From positions 62,001 to 126,000 of the forward strand of contig CAYFPS010000003.1 in assembly GCA_964345075.1 (NCBI GenBank): a stretch of DNA of 64,000 nucleotides, in the 5' to 3' direction. The translations under genes were made by a program, and so were the position numbers. The notes under the pieces are model-generated. The model had not been told where the DNA came from. It saw only the letters and a list, made by a program, of their open reading frames with translations, and did no database searches. This document shows, piece after piece, positions 1 through 8,905 of the stretch. This DNA is from CAYFPS01 sp964345075 (GTDB lineage Bacteria; CAIWAD01). Position 1 is the first letter of the stretch. Each line of letters starts with the position of its first letter.

Positions 1-1207
1 TGAGAAAGCGCTCAAAGGAAAGCCTGTGGCGAATGGGGTCTACTTCAGTAAAGCCCAGACAGTAGGCCACCAGCGAGTTTGCCGCGCTACCACGGCCGAT
101 CATGGGCATGCCGCGCAGGCGCACGTGTTCGACGATTTCGCGCACAACCAGAAAGTAGCCGCTGAAGCCAAGCCTCTCGATGACAGCCAGCTCTTCTTCG
201 AGCCTGCGCCTGGCCTCCGCAATGCTGCTCGTGCCAGTCGTTCCGGCGCGGCCCGCCGGTCCGCGTCTGCGCCAGAGGCCGGGAGCAGGATAGCGCCGTT
301 TGAGGCCGGCCTCGCAGAGCCGTCGCAGACTCGCGCTCTCGCTGCCCGGAACGGTTCCCGGCAGTGTTGGCAGATGGAAGCGGCCGGTTTCCAGCTCCAG
401 TCCGCAGCGCTCGACAAGTTCACGCTGGCGCCTCAGAGCTTCGGGCAGACGCGAGAATGCCCGCTCAAGCTCTGCGCGGGCAGGCAGCGAGCGATCGGGC
501 AGGCTCTGGCGCTCAAGCTGCTCGATGCTGCGATTTTGATGAATGGCCTGAATGCGCAGATGCAGCGGGCGCTCGCAGGCCTGCAGGTATTCCACGCAGC
601 GATGGGGACAGACCGGCAGTTCAAGCTCACGCGCACGCCGCCAGAGAAGATTGGCCGCGCTACGCCCCTGAAACGGATCCAGCCCGATACTCAGACGATC
701 ACCATCCGGACGCGGTGAGGAGCTGCCCATTGGCAGGAGCGCGTCCAGCGCCTGAGTGCCGGGCAGGACCAGCTCGCAGTGCTTGAGCGTGAGCATCGCC
801 TCTCGCAGGGCCTGCGCTTCCGCGCCTGCCAGCCTTGGCTGCCTGTCCTGTTCGAAGGGCTCGTTTTCAAAGGGAAGATCCCGCTCGGCCCAGCCCTCCG
901 GAGGGCGGGCTTCCCAACCCTCTCCCAATTGATCGAGGCTTACCAGCCGGTTCAGTTCTTTCAGGCCTTCGCCATTGCGGGCGAAGACCAGTGTGCCGCC
1001 CATTGCCGGGAAGCTGGCGCCGAGGATCGGCTTCAGAGCACTACGGCCCTCAGCCTCGCAGGCCCGCTTGAGCTCGACCATGCCGTAGAGCCCGCGTATG
1101 TCGCAAAGGGGCAGATGATCCCAGCCCGCGGAGAGCAGACCCTCTGCCAGCTCCTCCAGGCTGTGGCAGCCGCGTCCGAAGCTGAAGTGGGAGCGGATTT
1201 CGAGCAT
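1..1207 (-). CDS. dnaE2: Error-prone DNA polymerase III alpha subunit (DnaE2/ImuC type), 3' end outside the window
   Basis: This is the N-terminal 402 residues of a C-family polymerase, read on the minus strand from ATG at 1207 and running off the window start. An open PHP-like N-terminus (LEIRSHFSFGRGCHSLEEL) leads to the strongly conserved segment GRGSAANSLVAYCLGFTEVD near residues 375-393, which lies just before the catalytic PDID motif in DnaE proteins; the catalytic residues are outside the window. The PHP metal ligands look reduced (EIRSH instead of HLHxH), as is usual for non-proofreading members. The start overlaps the stop of the imuB-like gene by one base (TGATG), so the two are translationally coupled. 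The pairing and the shared operator point to translesion, mutagenic repair synthesis under SOS control. A replicative DnaE is less likely given that partner. Confidence 0.88.
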   Translation of the reverse strand, partial: MLEIRSHFSFGRGCHSLEELAEGLLSAGWDHLPLCDIRGLYGMVELKRACEAEGRSALKPILGASFPAMGGTLVFARNGEGLKELNRLVSLDQLGEGWEARPPEGWAERDLPFENEPFEQDRQPRLAGAEAQALREAMLTLKHCELVLPGTQALDALLPMGSSSPRPDGDRLSIGLDPFQGRSAANLLWRRARELELPVCPHRCVEYLQACERPLHLRIQAIHQNRSIEQLERQSLPDRSLPARAELERAFSRLPEALRRQRELVERCGLELETGRFHLPTLPGTVPGSESASLRRLCEAGLKRRYPAPGLWRRRGPAGRAGTTGTSSIAEARRRLEEELAVIERLGFSGYFLVVREIVEHVRLRGMPMIGRGSAANSLVAYCLGFTEVDPIRHRLSFERFL

Positions 1208-2385
1208 CAGCCGGCACGATTCCAGCCCGCCATGCCCACACTGAGCGCCTCCCGTCCGTAGCGCCCGCGCAGCTGCCGAATGCAGCTGTCTAGGCGGCTT
1301 TCCTGCTGCTGCTGTACGACGCTGAACAGACTGATCTGAGCGGCATCGGCCTCTGTTTGCATGTTCAGTTCAAGGGTGCGAATGCGGTAGCGTCGGGCTT
1401 CAAGTCCCTGACTGAGCAGTTCGCGGGCGGCGGCACGCAGGCTGCTGCGCAGGCTTTCACCCGGTCGCCCGGCGGGCCTGATTCCACGCAGATGGCTGTA
1501 GCCGTCACTCCAGCCCAGACGCAGCATCAGGCGTTTGGGGCGACGCTCTTCCTGACGGCAGCGCAGCACAAGCTCTTCGACCATCTCTGTCAAGAGACCC
1601 TGGAGTTCGAGAGGATCGGAACTGTCCCTGACCAGTCGGCGACGCAGGCTCCACGATCCGGATGCCTCAGCGCTGCCGGCGAGCGGTGTGGGCTGCAGCC
1701 GATGAAGGCAGTCAAGCAGGCGCTGGCCCTGGCTTCCAAAGACACGCAGAACTTCCCGCGCATCCAGCGCACGGGCCTCGGCCACCCGACGAATCCCGCT
1801 TTCCGCAAGCTCGTGTACCAGCGCGGCGGGAAGATCGGGCAGCCCGGCCAGCGGAAAGCCGTCCAGCACGTCGCGCTCCTGGGCTCCGCTTACGCTGTGG
1901 ACACTTCCGATGCTTGCCCTGCGGGCCAGCAGGCGTGCCGCAAGTGCTGTACTGCCGATTCCGGCAGCGGCCTCCAGGCCTTCGCCCTCGCGCAGGAGAT
2001 CGAGCAGTTCGCGTGCCTGCCGCATTTCGTCGGGGTGCAGGAGGCCAAGTCCGCTGATGTCCAGCAGCCAGTCGGCCGGACCCGCGGCCTGAATCTGCGG
2101 GCTGTGGCTTTCCAGCACTTCGCGCAGACGCCCGGTTGTGCTTTCCAGCAGGCCGGGCGCCTCTTCAACCAATTGCAGATCGGGCAGACGCCGGCGGGCC
2201 TGCTGCACATTCATGCCCGTACGCAGCCCGGCCAGTGCGGCCTTGTCGGAAAGGCCCAGCAGCTGGGCGCGCTCACCCACGGAAGCCACAAGGGCAAAGG
2301 GCCGATCAGCCAGCACGGGAAAGATGCGCAGGGCCAGCTGCGCGCGCAGCCGGGGAATACGAAGAGCCAGAAAGCGTGTTTGCAT
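1207..2385 (-). CDS. imuB: ImuB-like Y-family DNA polymerase homologue
   Basis: A 392-residue protein, starting at the ATG at 2385 (MQTRFLALRIP). It aligns by eye to Y-family polymerases, with the helix-hairpin-helix region after residue 150 and a C-terminal little-finger-like end (RGRYGREAL). The usual catalytic acids are missing: the N-terminal DMDAFF is replaced by LALRIPRLRAQ and the SxDE motif by LDISGLG. That matches ImuB, an inactive Y-family protein that recruits DnaE2 to the beta clamp. A clamp-binding motif QISLF is visible about 45 residues before the end. The gene overlaps dnaE2 by one base and lies just behind the palindrome at 2397-2420, so SOS induction is inferred. No imuA/sulA-like gene is seen here. 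A very divergent DinB is the alternative. Confidence 0.8.
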   Translation of the reverse strand: MQTRFLALRIPRLRAQLALRIFPVLADRPFALVASVGERAQLLGLSDKAALAGLRTGMNVQQARRRLPDLQLVEEAPGLLESTTGRLREVLESHSPQIQAAGPADWLLDISGLGLLHPDEMRQARELLDLLREGEGLEAAAGIGSTALAARLLARRASIGSVHSVSGAQERDVLDGFPLAGLPDLPAALVHELAESGIRRVAEARALDAREVLRVFGSQGQRLLDCLHRLQPTPLAGSAEASGSWSLRRRLVRDSSDPLELQGLLTEMVEELVLRCRQEERRPKRLMLRLGWSDGYSHLRGIRPAGRPGESLRSSLRAAARELLSQGLEARRYRIRTLELNMQTEADAAQISLFSVVQQQQESRLDSCIRQLRGRYGREALSVGMAGWNRAG

Positions 2386-2396
2386 GAGTCTGTTCC

Positions 2397-2420
2397 TTTG
2401 TTCACAAGAATATGAACAAA
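2397..2420. promoter_or_regulatory. Probable LexA/SOS operator between divergent repair genes
   Basis: A perfect inverted repeat, TTTGTTCA-N8-TGAACAAA, lies between the divergent starts at 2385 and 2473. Both flanking transcription units are classic SOS functions (translesion cassette and SRAP protein), so a LexA-type site controlling both is the simplest reading. The half-site differs from the E. coli CTGT-N8-ACAG and Bacillus GAAC-N4-GTTC consensus, so the assignment rests on position and symmetry. Confidence 0.6.
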
Positions 2421-2472
2421 AAGAGCAGCCGAGACAAGCGCGAATTCTATCTTTCGAAAAAAAGAGGGCCAC

Positions 2473-3153
2473 ATGTGCGGTCGTTACGCCTTCAGTCGCG
2501 TGGAAAAACAGCTGATCGAACGCCTGGGCTTGAAGCCGCTGCCGAGTGGGCTTAAGCCGCGCTACAATCTGGCTCCCGGGCAGCGGGTTCCCGTGATGCT
2601 TGCCGATGAGGCAAAGCCGAAAATGATCCTGCCCAGCTGGGGACTTGTTCCCGAGTGGGCAAAGGACACGGCGATTGCTGCACGCACGATCAATGCCCGC
2701 GTGGAAACAGCCGCGGAGAAGCCAGCCTTTCGCGAGGCCTGGCGACATGGCCGTTGTCTGCTGCCGGCGGATGGCTGGTTTGAATGGCGCAAATCACGGG
2801 CGGGCAGCGAGCCCTGGTTCATGCAACGAGCCGATGGGGAACTTGCCCTTTTCGCAGGTTTGTGGAGCCCGCCGGCGGCCTGTCTGGGCGCCGATCACCC
2901 CGGCACCTGCACGATCCTGACCTGCGCGGCTTCGCAGGACCTTAAGGAGCTGCACGAGCGCATGCCCGTTCTGCTCGATGCGGACTCGTTCAAGCTCTGG
3001 CTGGCTGAGGGACTTCTGCCTGAGCAGCTGCTTGAGGGCTCGTGGCAGCAGACGATCTCGCGTCACCGCGTATCACAGGAGGTCGGTCGTGTGACAAACG
3101 ACCACCCCGGACTGATTGAGGCCTGGGAAGGCGGGCAGGGCTCGCTCTTCTGA
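2473..3153 (+). CDS. SOS response-associated peptidase (SRAP, HMCES/YedK family)
   Basis: A 226-residue, full-length SRAP protein. The family forms a thiazolidine DNA-protein crosslink with abasic sites in single-stranded DNA to shield them. All expected active-site residues are visible: Cys2 directly after the initiator Met, Asn32 in YNLAPG, Glu104 in GWFEW and His161 in LHERMP. It is divergent from imuB-dnaE2 and shares the palindromic operator, which fits co-induction by DNA damage. Its stop codon abuts the stop of the convergent acyl-CoA synthetase gene (TGATCA), leaving no intergenic space. Confidence 0.93.
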   Translation: MCGRYAFSRVEKQLIERLGLKPLPSGLKPRYNLAPGQRVPVMLADEAKPKMILPSWGLVPEWAKDTAIAARTINARVETAAEKPAFREAWRHGRCLLPADGWFEWRKSRAGSEPWFMQRADGELALFAGLWSPPAACLGADHPGTCTILTCAASQDLKELHERMPVLLDADSFKLWLAEGLLPEQLLEGSWQQTISRHRVSQEVGRVTNDHPGLIEAWEGGQGSLF

Positions 3154-4977
3154 TCAGGCCTTCTGACCGCCACGCATGAGGCGATCGGCACCGATGACGG
3201 CTTCGTCGATTGCGTGATACATCTGCTCAATCATCTCGTGATATCGCTGCTGGATGGCCTGCCGGCGCAGCTTGAGCGTAGGTGTCAGCGTGCCGGTGGC
3301 TTCACTGAACATCTCAGGCAGCAGGGCGAAACGCTTGACCATCTCGTAACTGGCCAATTCACGGGATTGCGCCGCGATGCGCTGCCGGATCAGCTCCATC
3401 ACTTCCGGCAGTTTAAGCAGACTTTCGCGACCATCGAAGTTAAGTCCGTGTTCGCGGGCGAAGGCTTCGAGCTTCTCGAAAACCGGAACAACCAGGGCCG
3501 TGATACATTTGCGCCCGTCACCCACGGCAGCCACCTGCTCGATGTAACTGTCGCGAACCAGCAGGGCTTCTACCCGCTGCGGGGCCACATTCTTGCCCTG
3601 ACTTGTGATGATCAGATCCTTGATGCGGTCCGTGATACGCAGGTAGCCATCGGCGTCCAGCGTCCCCACATCGCCCGTGTGGAACCAGCCCTCCTTAAGC
3701 ACCCTGTCAGTAGCCTCAGGCTTGTTCCAGTAGCCCTGAAAGACATTCGGGCCCTTGACCAGAACTTCACCGCTCTTCCCATCGATGCGCACACTGACAT
3801 CGGAGATCACACGGCCGACGGAGCCCGTGCAGTATTCCCGCGGCCTGTTGCAGGTGACCATTGGACTGGTTTCGGTCAGGCCATAACCTTGACAGAGGAA
3901 AAAACCGATGGCGTGGAAGAACTCCTCGACTTCCTGCAGAAGCGCCGCGCCACCACTGGACATGAACTTCTTGTCGCCACCCATTGCCTCGCGCAGTTTG
4001 GAGAGCACGAGCTTGTCGGCCAGCTTGTGCTGCACGCCCAGCGTGAAGGAAGGCGCCTCGCCACGAATCTTCATCTGAGCTACGCTGTGACCGGTTTTCA
4101 TCGCCCAGGGAAAAAGTTTCTGCAGTATGGGCGGGGCCTGCCCGACCTTTTCGTAGACGGTCTGCATCACCTTTTCATAAAGCCTGGGCACGCTGCAAAG
4201 GACGGTCGGGCGCACGCGCTTCAGAGCAGTGGCCACCTCACGCGGATCTTCCAGGTAGACGTTTTCCGCGCCCTTGGCCAGCACGTAGAGCGACCAGCTG
4301 TGCTCGAAGATGTGGCTTAAGGGCAGGAAGCAGAGGCTGCGATCGGAGTGGGTGAACTCGAAGGAGTCTTCGAGGACCTTGTACTGATGGAAGAAATTGG
4401 CGTGACTGAGCATCACACCCTTGGGCGCGCCGGTTGTGCCGGAAGTGTAGATCAGCACCGCCGTGTCGTCGTCGGCGGCCAGCGCCAGTTGCGCCTGAAT
4501 CTGGACTTCGCTTTCCGGATCATCACCGGCCGAAAGCAGATCGGCCAGATGCGGCAGCTCTTCGTTTCCGTGACCGCCCTCCAGCGAGATCAGCTGGGGT
4601 GCATCGAGCTCCTTCAGCTCGGGAATGCGGCTCAAGGGCTGCTCGCCACCCAGAAAAATCATGGAAGAGCCCGAGTCGCGCACGATTTCGATGATCTGGG
4701 CTGCCGTGCTGGTGGCATAGATCGGCACGGGCAGGACGCGCAGGCGATAGAGAGCCAGACAGGTCAGGCTCCATTCCGGCCGATTCGGCGAGCAGATCGC
4801 CGCCCGGTCGCCAGCCCTGAGGCCGCGCCGGTAAAGGGCCTGTGCCAGTCGCTCGATCTGATTGCCCAGGTCGGCATAGCTCCAGCGCTGCCATTCTCCC
4901 TTGCGTTCCACACGCATGGCGGGGCGTGCGGCGTGGGCCTTGCAGCTGGTTTCGATCAAGTGCGCGAGGTGTTTCAT
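3154..4977 (-). CDS. Long-chain acyl-CoA synthetase (AMP-forming)
   Basis: A 607-residue member of the ANL superfamily that activates fatty acids to acyl-CoA via an acyl-adenylate. The P-loop-like motif YTSGTTGAPKGVMLSH, the QGYGLTETSP motif, the FHTGDVG motif and the hinge DRIKDLIITSQGKNVAP are in the expected order. The length and the 'EDPREVATALKRVRPTVLCSVPRLYEK' type region fit FadD15/ACSL-like enzymes. ATG at 4977 has a GGGAGG Shine-Dalgarno about 6 bases upstream. It is a single-gene unit divergent from typA. A second enzyme of the same type lies at 52644-54467. Exact chain-length preference cannot be read from sequence. Confidence 0.9.
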   Translation of the reverse strand: MKHLAHLIETSCKAHAARPAMRVERKGEWQRWSYADLGNQIERLAQALYRRGLRAGDRAAICSPNRPEWSLTCLALYRLRVLPVPIYATSTAAQIIEIVRDSGSSMIFLGGEQPLSRIPELKELDAPQLISLEGGHGNEELPHLADLLSAGDDPESEVQIQAQLALAADDDTAVLIYTSGTTGAPKGVMLSHANFFHQYKVLEDSFEFTHSDRSLCFLPLSHIFEHSWSLYVLAKGAENVYLEDPREVATALKRVRPTVLCSVPRLYEKVMQTVYEKVGQAPPILQKLFPWAMKTGHSVAQMKIRGEAPSFTLGVQHKLADKLVLSKLREAMGGDKKFMSSGGAALLQEVEEFFHAIGFFLCQGYGLTETSPMVTCNRPREYCTGSVGRVISDVSVRIDGKSGEVLVKGPNVFQGYWNKPEATDRVLKEGWFHTGDVGTLDADGYLRITDRIKDLIITSQGKNVAPQRVEALLVRDSYIEQVAAVGDGRKCITALVVPVFEKLEAFAREHGLNFDGRESLLKLPEVMELIRQRIAAQSRELASYEMVKRFALLPEMFSEATGTLTPTLKLRRQAIQQRYHEMIEQMYHAIDEAVIGADRLMRGGQKA

Positions 4978-5101
4978 CGGGGGCCTCCCAAAAATTCAAT
5001 CAGGCAAGATACAAAGCTGAGCCAGACAAAGCCGGGACGAAGCGGAATTCCTACATTTGGGCGCAATCCGCACAGCGGCATCATTCTCAATCAGGACGAT
5101 C

Positions 5102-6910
5102 ATGGAAATCAGAAACGTGGCGATCATCGCCCACGTCGACCACGGCAAGACGACGCTGGTTGACACCATTCTCAAACACTGCAGCGTTTTCCGCAAAGGA
5201 CAGCAGGTGCAGGAACGCGTCATGGACTCGAGGGATCTCGAGCGGGAGCGCGGCATTACCATCACCTCCAAGAGCCTGGCAGTCGGCTGGAAGGGTGTCA
5301 GGATCAACCTGGTGGATACGCCCGGTCACGCCGATTTTGGTGGCGAGGTCGAGCGAGTTCTGAAGATGGCCGATGGCGTTTTGCTGCTGGTGGATGCCTT
5401 TGAGGGGCCCATGCCACAGACCCGCTTTGTGCTGCAGAAGGCTCTGCAATTGCACTTGAAGCCGCTGGTCATCATCAACAAGATGGACCGCGACGGTGCC
5501 AGGCCCAGCGAAGTGCTGGACGAGGTCTTCGAGCTCTTCATGGATCTGGGCGCCAGCGAGGAACAGCTGGACTTCCCCCATGTTTTTGCGGCCGGCCGTG
5601 ATGGCTGGGCCGTGCGCGATCTCGATGATCCTCGCGAAAGCCTCGATCCGCTGCTTGATGCCATTCTCGAAAATGTGCCGCCGCCGGTCGTGCAGGACGG
5701 TCCGCTGCAGTTCCTGGTTACGGCGCTGGATCACAGCGACTATGTGGGACGCATCGGCATCGGCCGCGTCTTCCGCGGAACCTTGAAGTCAGGCGCGCGC
5801 ATTGCGCTGCTCAAGCGTGATGGTTCCAGTGAGGATCACACGATTCGCCGTCTTTACACTTTTGAGAATCTTGGGCGGCAGGAAACCGAAGAGGTGCACT
5901 GCGGCGATATCTGCGCCGTGGTCGGCCTGGAAGGAGTGGATATCGGTGATACCGTCTCCGCGCCCGAACAACCCGAGCCGCTGCCCCTGATCGCCGTCGA
6001 CGAGCCCACGCTGACCCTGCAGTTCATGGCCAATGACAGCCCCTTCTTTGGACAGGAAGGCAAGTTCGTCACCAGTCGCCAGCTGCGGGATCGCCTTTAC
6101 AAGGAGCTGGAGCGTGACATGGCGCTCCGCGTGGAGGACACGCAGAGCTCGGATACCTTTCGTGTTTCCGGTAGCGGAATCCTGCACCTGTCGATCCTGA
6201 TGGAGACAATGCGCCGCGAAGGCTATGAGTTCATGGTCGGCCAGCCGCGCGTGATCTTTCAGGAGATCAACAACCGCAAGGCCGAGCCAGTGGAAATTCT
6301 GACCGTTGACGTGGCCAATGCCTTTACCGGTGCCGTGATTGAACACGTGGCCACGCGCCGCGGTGATCTGCTCAAGATGGAGCAGGGTGAAACACGCACG
6401 CGCATGGAATTCCACATGCCCAGTCGCGGGCTGATCGGCTTCCGCAGCCGCATGCTGCGCGCCACCGGCGGTGAGATCGTCCTGTATCACCGTTTTCATC
6501 AGTACGAATACTTCAAGGGCAGCCTTCCCGGACGCCAGTCGGGCAGCATCATTTCCAATGGAACGGGTGATGTGGTTGGCTACGCGCTGGACGCCCTGCA
6601 GGACCGCGGCCGCTTCTTCATCAAGCCCGGCGACAAGGTCTACAAGGGTCAGGTGGTAGGCGAGCACATTCGCGAGGACGATCTGGAAGTGAATCCGCTC
6701 AAGGGCAAGAAGCTGACGAACATGCGCGCTTCCGGCAGTGACAAGAGCCTGCGCATCGCTCCGCCTGTCATCTTCAGCATGGAAGAATGCCTGGAGTTTC
6801 TGGCTGAGGACGAGTGTCTGGAGATCACGCCCAAGAGCCTCAGGCTGCGCAAGAACCTGCTGGACGAACACGCCCGTCGTCGCAGCAAGAAGGAGCGGAC
6901 ACAGGAGTAA
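5102..6910 (+). CDS. typA: Ribosome-associated GTPase TypA/BipA
   Basis: A 602-residue translational GTPase, the usual length for BipA. It has G1 AHVDHGKTT, G2 around RERGITI, G3 DTPGHADFGGEVER and G4 NKMD, then elongation-factor domains II, III and V and the BipA-specific C-terminal domain (GDKVYKGQVVGEHIREDDLEVNP). The ATG at 5102 (MEIRNVAIIAHVDHG) is preferred over an upstream in-frame start at 5057 because it matches the family N-terminus and follows AGGA. It assists ribosome assembly and translation under stress or cold. The TAA stop overlaps the next ATG (TAATG). Confidence 0.97.
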   Translation: MEIRNVAIIAHVDHGKTTLVDTILKHCSVFRKGQQVQERVMDSRDLERERGITITSKSLAVGWKGVRINLVDTPGHADFGGEVERVLKMADGVLLLVDAFEGPMPQTRFVLQKALQLHLKPLVIINKMDRDGARPSEVLDEVFELFMDLGASEEQLDFPHVFAAGRDGWAVRDLDDPRESLDPLLDAILENVPPPVVQDGPLQFLVTALDHSDYVGRIGIGRVFRGTLKSGARIALLKRDGSSEDHTIRRLYTFENLGRQETEEVHCGDICAVVGLEGVDIGDTVSAPEQPEPLPLIAVDEPTLTLQFMANDSPFFGQEGKFVTSRQLRDRLYKELERDMALRVEDTQSSDTFRVSGSGILHLSILMETMRREGYEFMVGQPRVIFQEINNRKAEPVEILTVDVANAFTGAVIEHVATRRGDLLKMEQGETRTRMEFHMPSRGLIGFRSRMLRATGGEIVLYHRFHQYEYFKGSLPGRQSGSIISNGTGDVVGYALDALQDRGRFFIKPGDKVYKGQVVGEHIREDDLEVNPLKGKKLTNMRASGSDKSLRIAPPVIFSMEECLEFLAEDECLEITPKSLRLRKNLLDEHARRRSKKERTQE

Positions 6911-7692
6911 TGACCGGCACTCCACAAGCAGCGATCAGTGGCATTGTGATCACCTTCAACGAGGAGGCGAGGATCACGGCCTGTCTGGATAGCCTCAGGC
7001 CCTACTGCGCTGAATTGCTGGTTGTGGACAGTCATTCGACCGATCGCACTCGTGAGCTGGCTGAAAAGGCCGGTGCCCGTGTGGTCGAGCACGATTTTGA
7101 ATCACACGTCAAGCAGAAGAATGTGGCTGTTGATCTGGCCGCGCACGACTGGCTGCTGGCGCTGGATGCCGACGAGGTACTGGAAGCCACGGCGCCGAAT
7201 CCGCTGGCCATGGTCGATTTCAGCCGTGATACAATCATCTGGCGGCTGGCCCGGCGCAATTACTATCTGGGTGCCTGGATCACGGGCACCAGCTGGAGGC
7301 GGGACTCCAGTATCAGGCTCTTCAATCGCCAGCGGGCCCGTTTTGGGGGCAGCTGGGTGCATGACAGCGTAAAGGGTAATGGCTGTGATACAAAGCGGCT
7401 GAGTTCCCTTCGCATCAAGCACTGGCCCTATCGTGATCTGGCCCATCATCTGGAAAAGATCAATCGCTACACGGATCATCTGGCGCGGGAGATGGCGGAA
7501 GAGGGGCGCAGGCCCTCGCTGATCAAACTGGTGCTGGATCCGGTCTGGAAGTTCCTGCGCAACTGGCTTCTTGAAGGTGGCTGGCGCATGGGCGCGCGGG
7601 GTTTTGTGCTCTCGGCCAGCGCAGCCGTATACGTCTTCTACAAGTACGCCAAGCTCTGGGAACGCTATCTGTCGCAGGACCAGGATTCGTGA
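6910..7692 (+). CDS. Family 2 glycosyltransferase, WaaE/KdtX-like
   Basis: A 260-residue GT-A enzyme. The N-terminal SGIVITFNEEARI and the DADEVL (DxD) motif near residue 83 bind the nucleotide sugar. Members of this subgroup add a glucose or other hexose to the inner core of lipopolysaccharide; the conserved 'SHVKQKN' and 'GGSWVHDSVK' blocks fit WaaE. One hydrophobic segment near the C-terminus (residues about 232-248) suggests membrane association. The ATG overlaps the typA stop, and its own TGA overlaps the GTG start of the next transferase. A role in LPS core or another surface glycan is inferred from the nearby GT4, GT9 and waaA genes. Confidence 0.85.
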   Translation: MTGTPQAAISGIVITFNEEARITACLDSLRPYCAELLVVDSHSTDRTRELAEKAGARVVEHDFESHVKQKNVAVDLAAHDWLLALDADEVLEATAPNPLAMVDFSRDTIIWRLARRNYYLGAWITGTSWRRDSSIRLFNRQRARFGGSWVHDSVKGNGCDTKRLSSLRIKHWPYRDLAHHLEKINRYTDHLAREMAEEGRRPSLIKLVLDPVWKFLRNWLLEGGWRMGARGFVLSASAAVYVFYKYAKLWERYLSQDQDS

Positions 7693-8771
7693 TACAAGCT
7701 CTGCGCGTTCTGCATGTGAATGATCAGGCTGCTTCGGGAGGCGGTGAAAACCAGACTCGACTGCTGATCCGCGAGCTGGAGGCGCTGGGTGTCGAGAATC
7801 ACCTGCTGCATGCCCGCGGAGCCTGGCTTAAGGCGCAATTGGCGGATCTTCTGCCCGCTGAGCGTTTTCATCAACTGCCGCCATTTCCGCCCGCGCTGAG
7901 CCTTCCCTTTGTATCACGACAGCTCGCCCATCGCTTGAAGCCTGATCTTGTCCATGCTCACACTGGCAAAGCCACGCTTGCTTTCAGCTGGCTGCCTGCA
8001 GAGGTGCACAGCGTGATGCATCGGCGCATTCCGGAAGCACTTTCTGCCCGCGGCCTTTCCAGAGCCCGCCGCGCCAATGCCGTGATTGCCATCAGCCAGG
8101 CAATCTTCCATCAGCTTGAAGCTCAGGGTCTGAGCACCCAGCGCCTTCACCTGGTTCACAGCAGTGTCGAAGAGCTGGCTTGCAAAGCCGGACCGCTGCC
8201 AGAGTGCGATGGACCGGTCTTTGCCTACCTTGGCTATTTCAGGCGGCACAAGGGGCTGGATCTGCTGCTGGATGCGCTGGCGCTGCTTGATTTGAACAAG
8301 CTCAAGCTGACGATTTTGCTGATCGGCCAGGGTCCGGAAGAGCAGGCACTGAAGGCACAGGCGGCGAGCCTGAAGCTGGGCGATCGCGTCCGCTTTCTGC
8401 CCTTTCAGCCGAAGCCCTGCCCCTGGTTGAAGGCGATTGATCTTTTGCTTTTGCCCTCCCGCAGTGAGGGGCTGGGAAGCGTTGCATTGCAGGCACAGTC
8501 GCTGGGCACGCCCGTTCTGGGCTGTCGGGCTGGCGGCATTCCCGAGGCCGTGACTCACGATCAGGGTGGCTGGCTGGTTTCGCCCGAAGACCCGCAGGCG
8601 CTGGCCAAAGCCATTCAGCTGCTGGCCACCGACCATGACCTGCGCCAGCGGCTGGCTGCAGCCGGCCCCGCTCATATTGCTGCCCACTTTACTGCAGGGC
8701 GCATGGCGGAGAAGACGCTGGGGCTTTATCGAGAGTTGCTTTCGGGAACTCAATCGGGAACTGAGTTTTGA
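7689..8771 (+). CDS. Family 4 glycosyltransferase
   Basis: A 360-residue GT-B enzyme starting at GTG 7689, which overlaps the upstream TGA. The N-terminal ASGGGENQTRLLIREL is the acceptor-side glycine-rich loop. The C-terminal half has VFAYLGYFRRHKGLDLLL, LPSRSEGLGSVALQAQ (EX7E motif) and GCRAGGIPE, typical of GT4. It probably transfers a sugar to a lipid-linked surface glycan together with the preceding GT2. The last dozen residues (ELLSGTQSGTEF) are encoded by the first copy of the 58-bp repeat described at 8741-8798, so the C-terminus may have been altered when the repeat arrived. The start codon itself lies in a copy of the GTGATACA word. Confidence 0.87.
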   Translation: MIQALRVLHVNDQAASGGGENQTRLLIRELEALGVENHLLHARGAWLKAQLADLLPAERFHQLPPFPPALSLPFVSRQLAHRLKPDLVHAHTGKATLAFSWLPAEVHSVMHRRIPEALSARGLSRARRANAVIAISQAIFHQLEAQGLSTQRLHLVHSSVEELACKAGPLPECDGPVFAYLGYFRRHKGLDLLLDALALLDLNKLKLTILLIGQGPEEQALKAQAASLKLGDRVRFLPFQPKPCPWLKAIDLLLLPSRSEGLGSVALQAQSLGTPVLGCRAGGIPEAVTHDQGGWLVSPEDPQALAKAIQLLATDHDLRQRLAAAGPAHIAAHFTAGRMAEKTLGLYRELLSGTQSGTEF

Positions 8772-8798
8772 AAAAGGTCAGGAAAACCTGACTCTCCC
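8741..8798 (+). repeat. 58-bp intergenic repeat, copy 1
   Basis: It matches 8906-8963 at 53 of 58 positions by hand alignment. It starts inside the 3' end of the glycosyltransferase gene and continues past the stop. Internally it holds a tandem TCGGGAACT word and a hairpin GTCAGG-AAAA-CCTGAC. The hairpin lacks a U-tract, so it is not a convincing terminator. No protein is evident in the 8772-9004 gap. Confidence 0.8.
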
Positions 8799-8872
8799 GC
8801 ATCACCGCCCACTTCAAACCGTGACCCGGCTGAAGGCCCTGAACGCGCATCAGCTTTATCGCTGGCTGAAAG

Positions 8873-8898
8873 TGTCAGGGAGCTTTGACCTTTTTCAG
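8873..8898 (-). repeat. Partial inverted copy of the 58-bp repeat
   Basis: Read on the minus strand this stretch resembles the 3' half of the repeat (GAAAAAGGTCA then CTGAC). It lies just before copy 2, so the three pieces form an inverted/direct cluster reminiscent of REP/BIME elements. Confidence 0.5.
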
Positions 8899-8905
8899 AA
8901 TTGCC

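Noticed and set aside
1..3069. Absence of the GTGATACA word from the SOS region as evidence of horizontal transfer
   Set aside because: About three copies would be expected in 3 kb. Other gaps of similar size (7.9-11.0 kb, 17.3-20.4 kb) occur in core genes, so the absence is not informative.
3214..4320. Long plus-strand ORF opposite the acyl-CoA synthetase
   Set aside because: It is a high-GC shadow frame. The minus strand carries all conserved ANL motifs in order.
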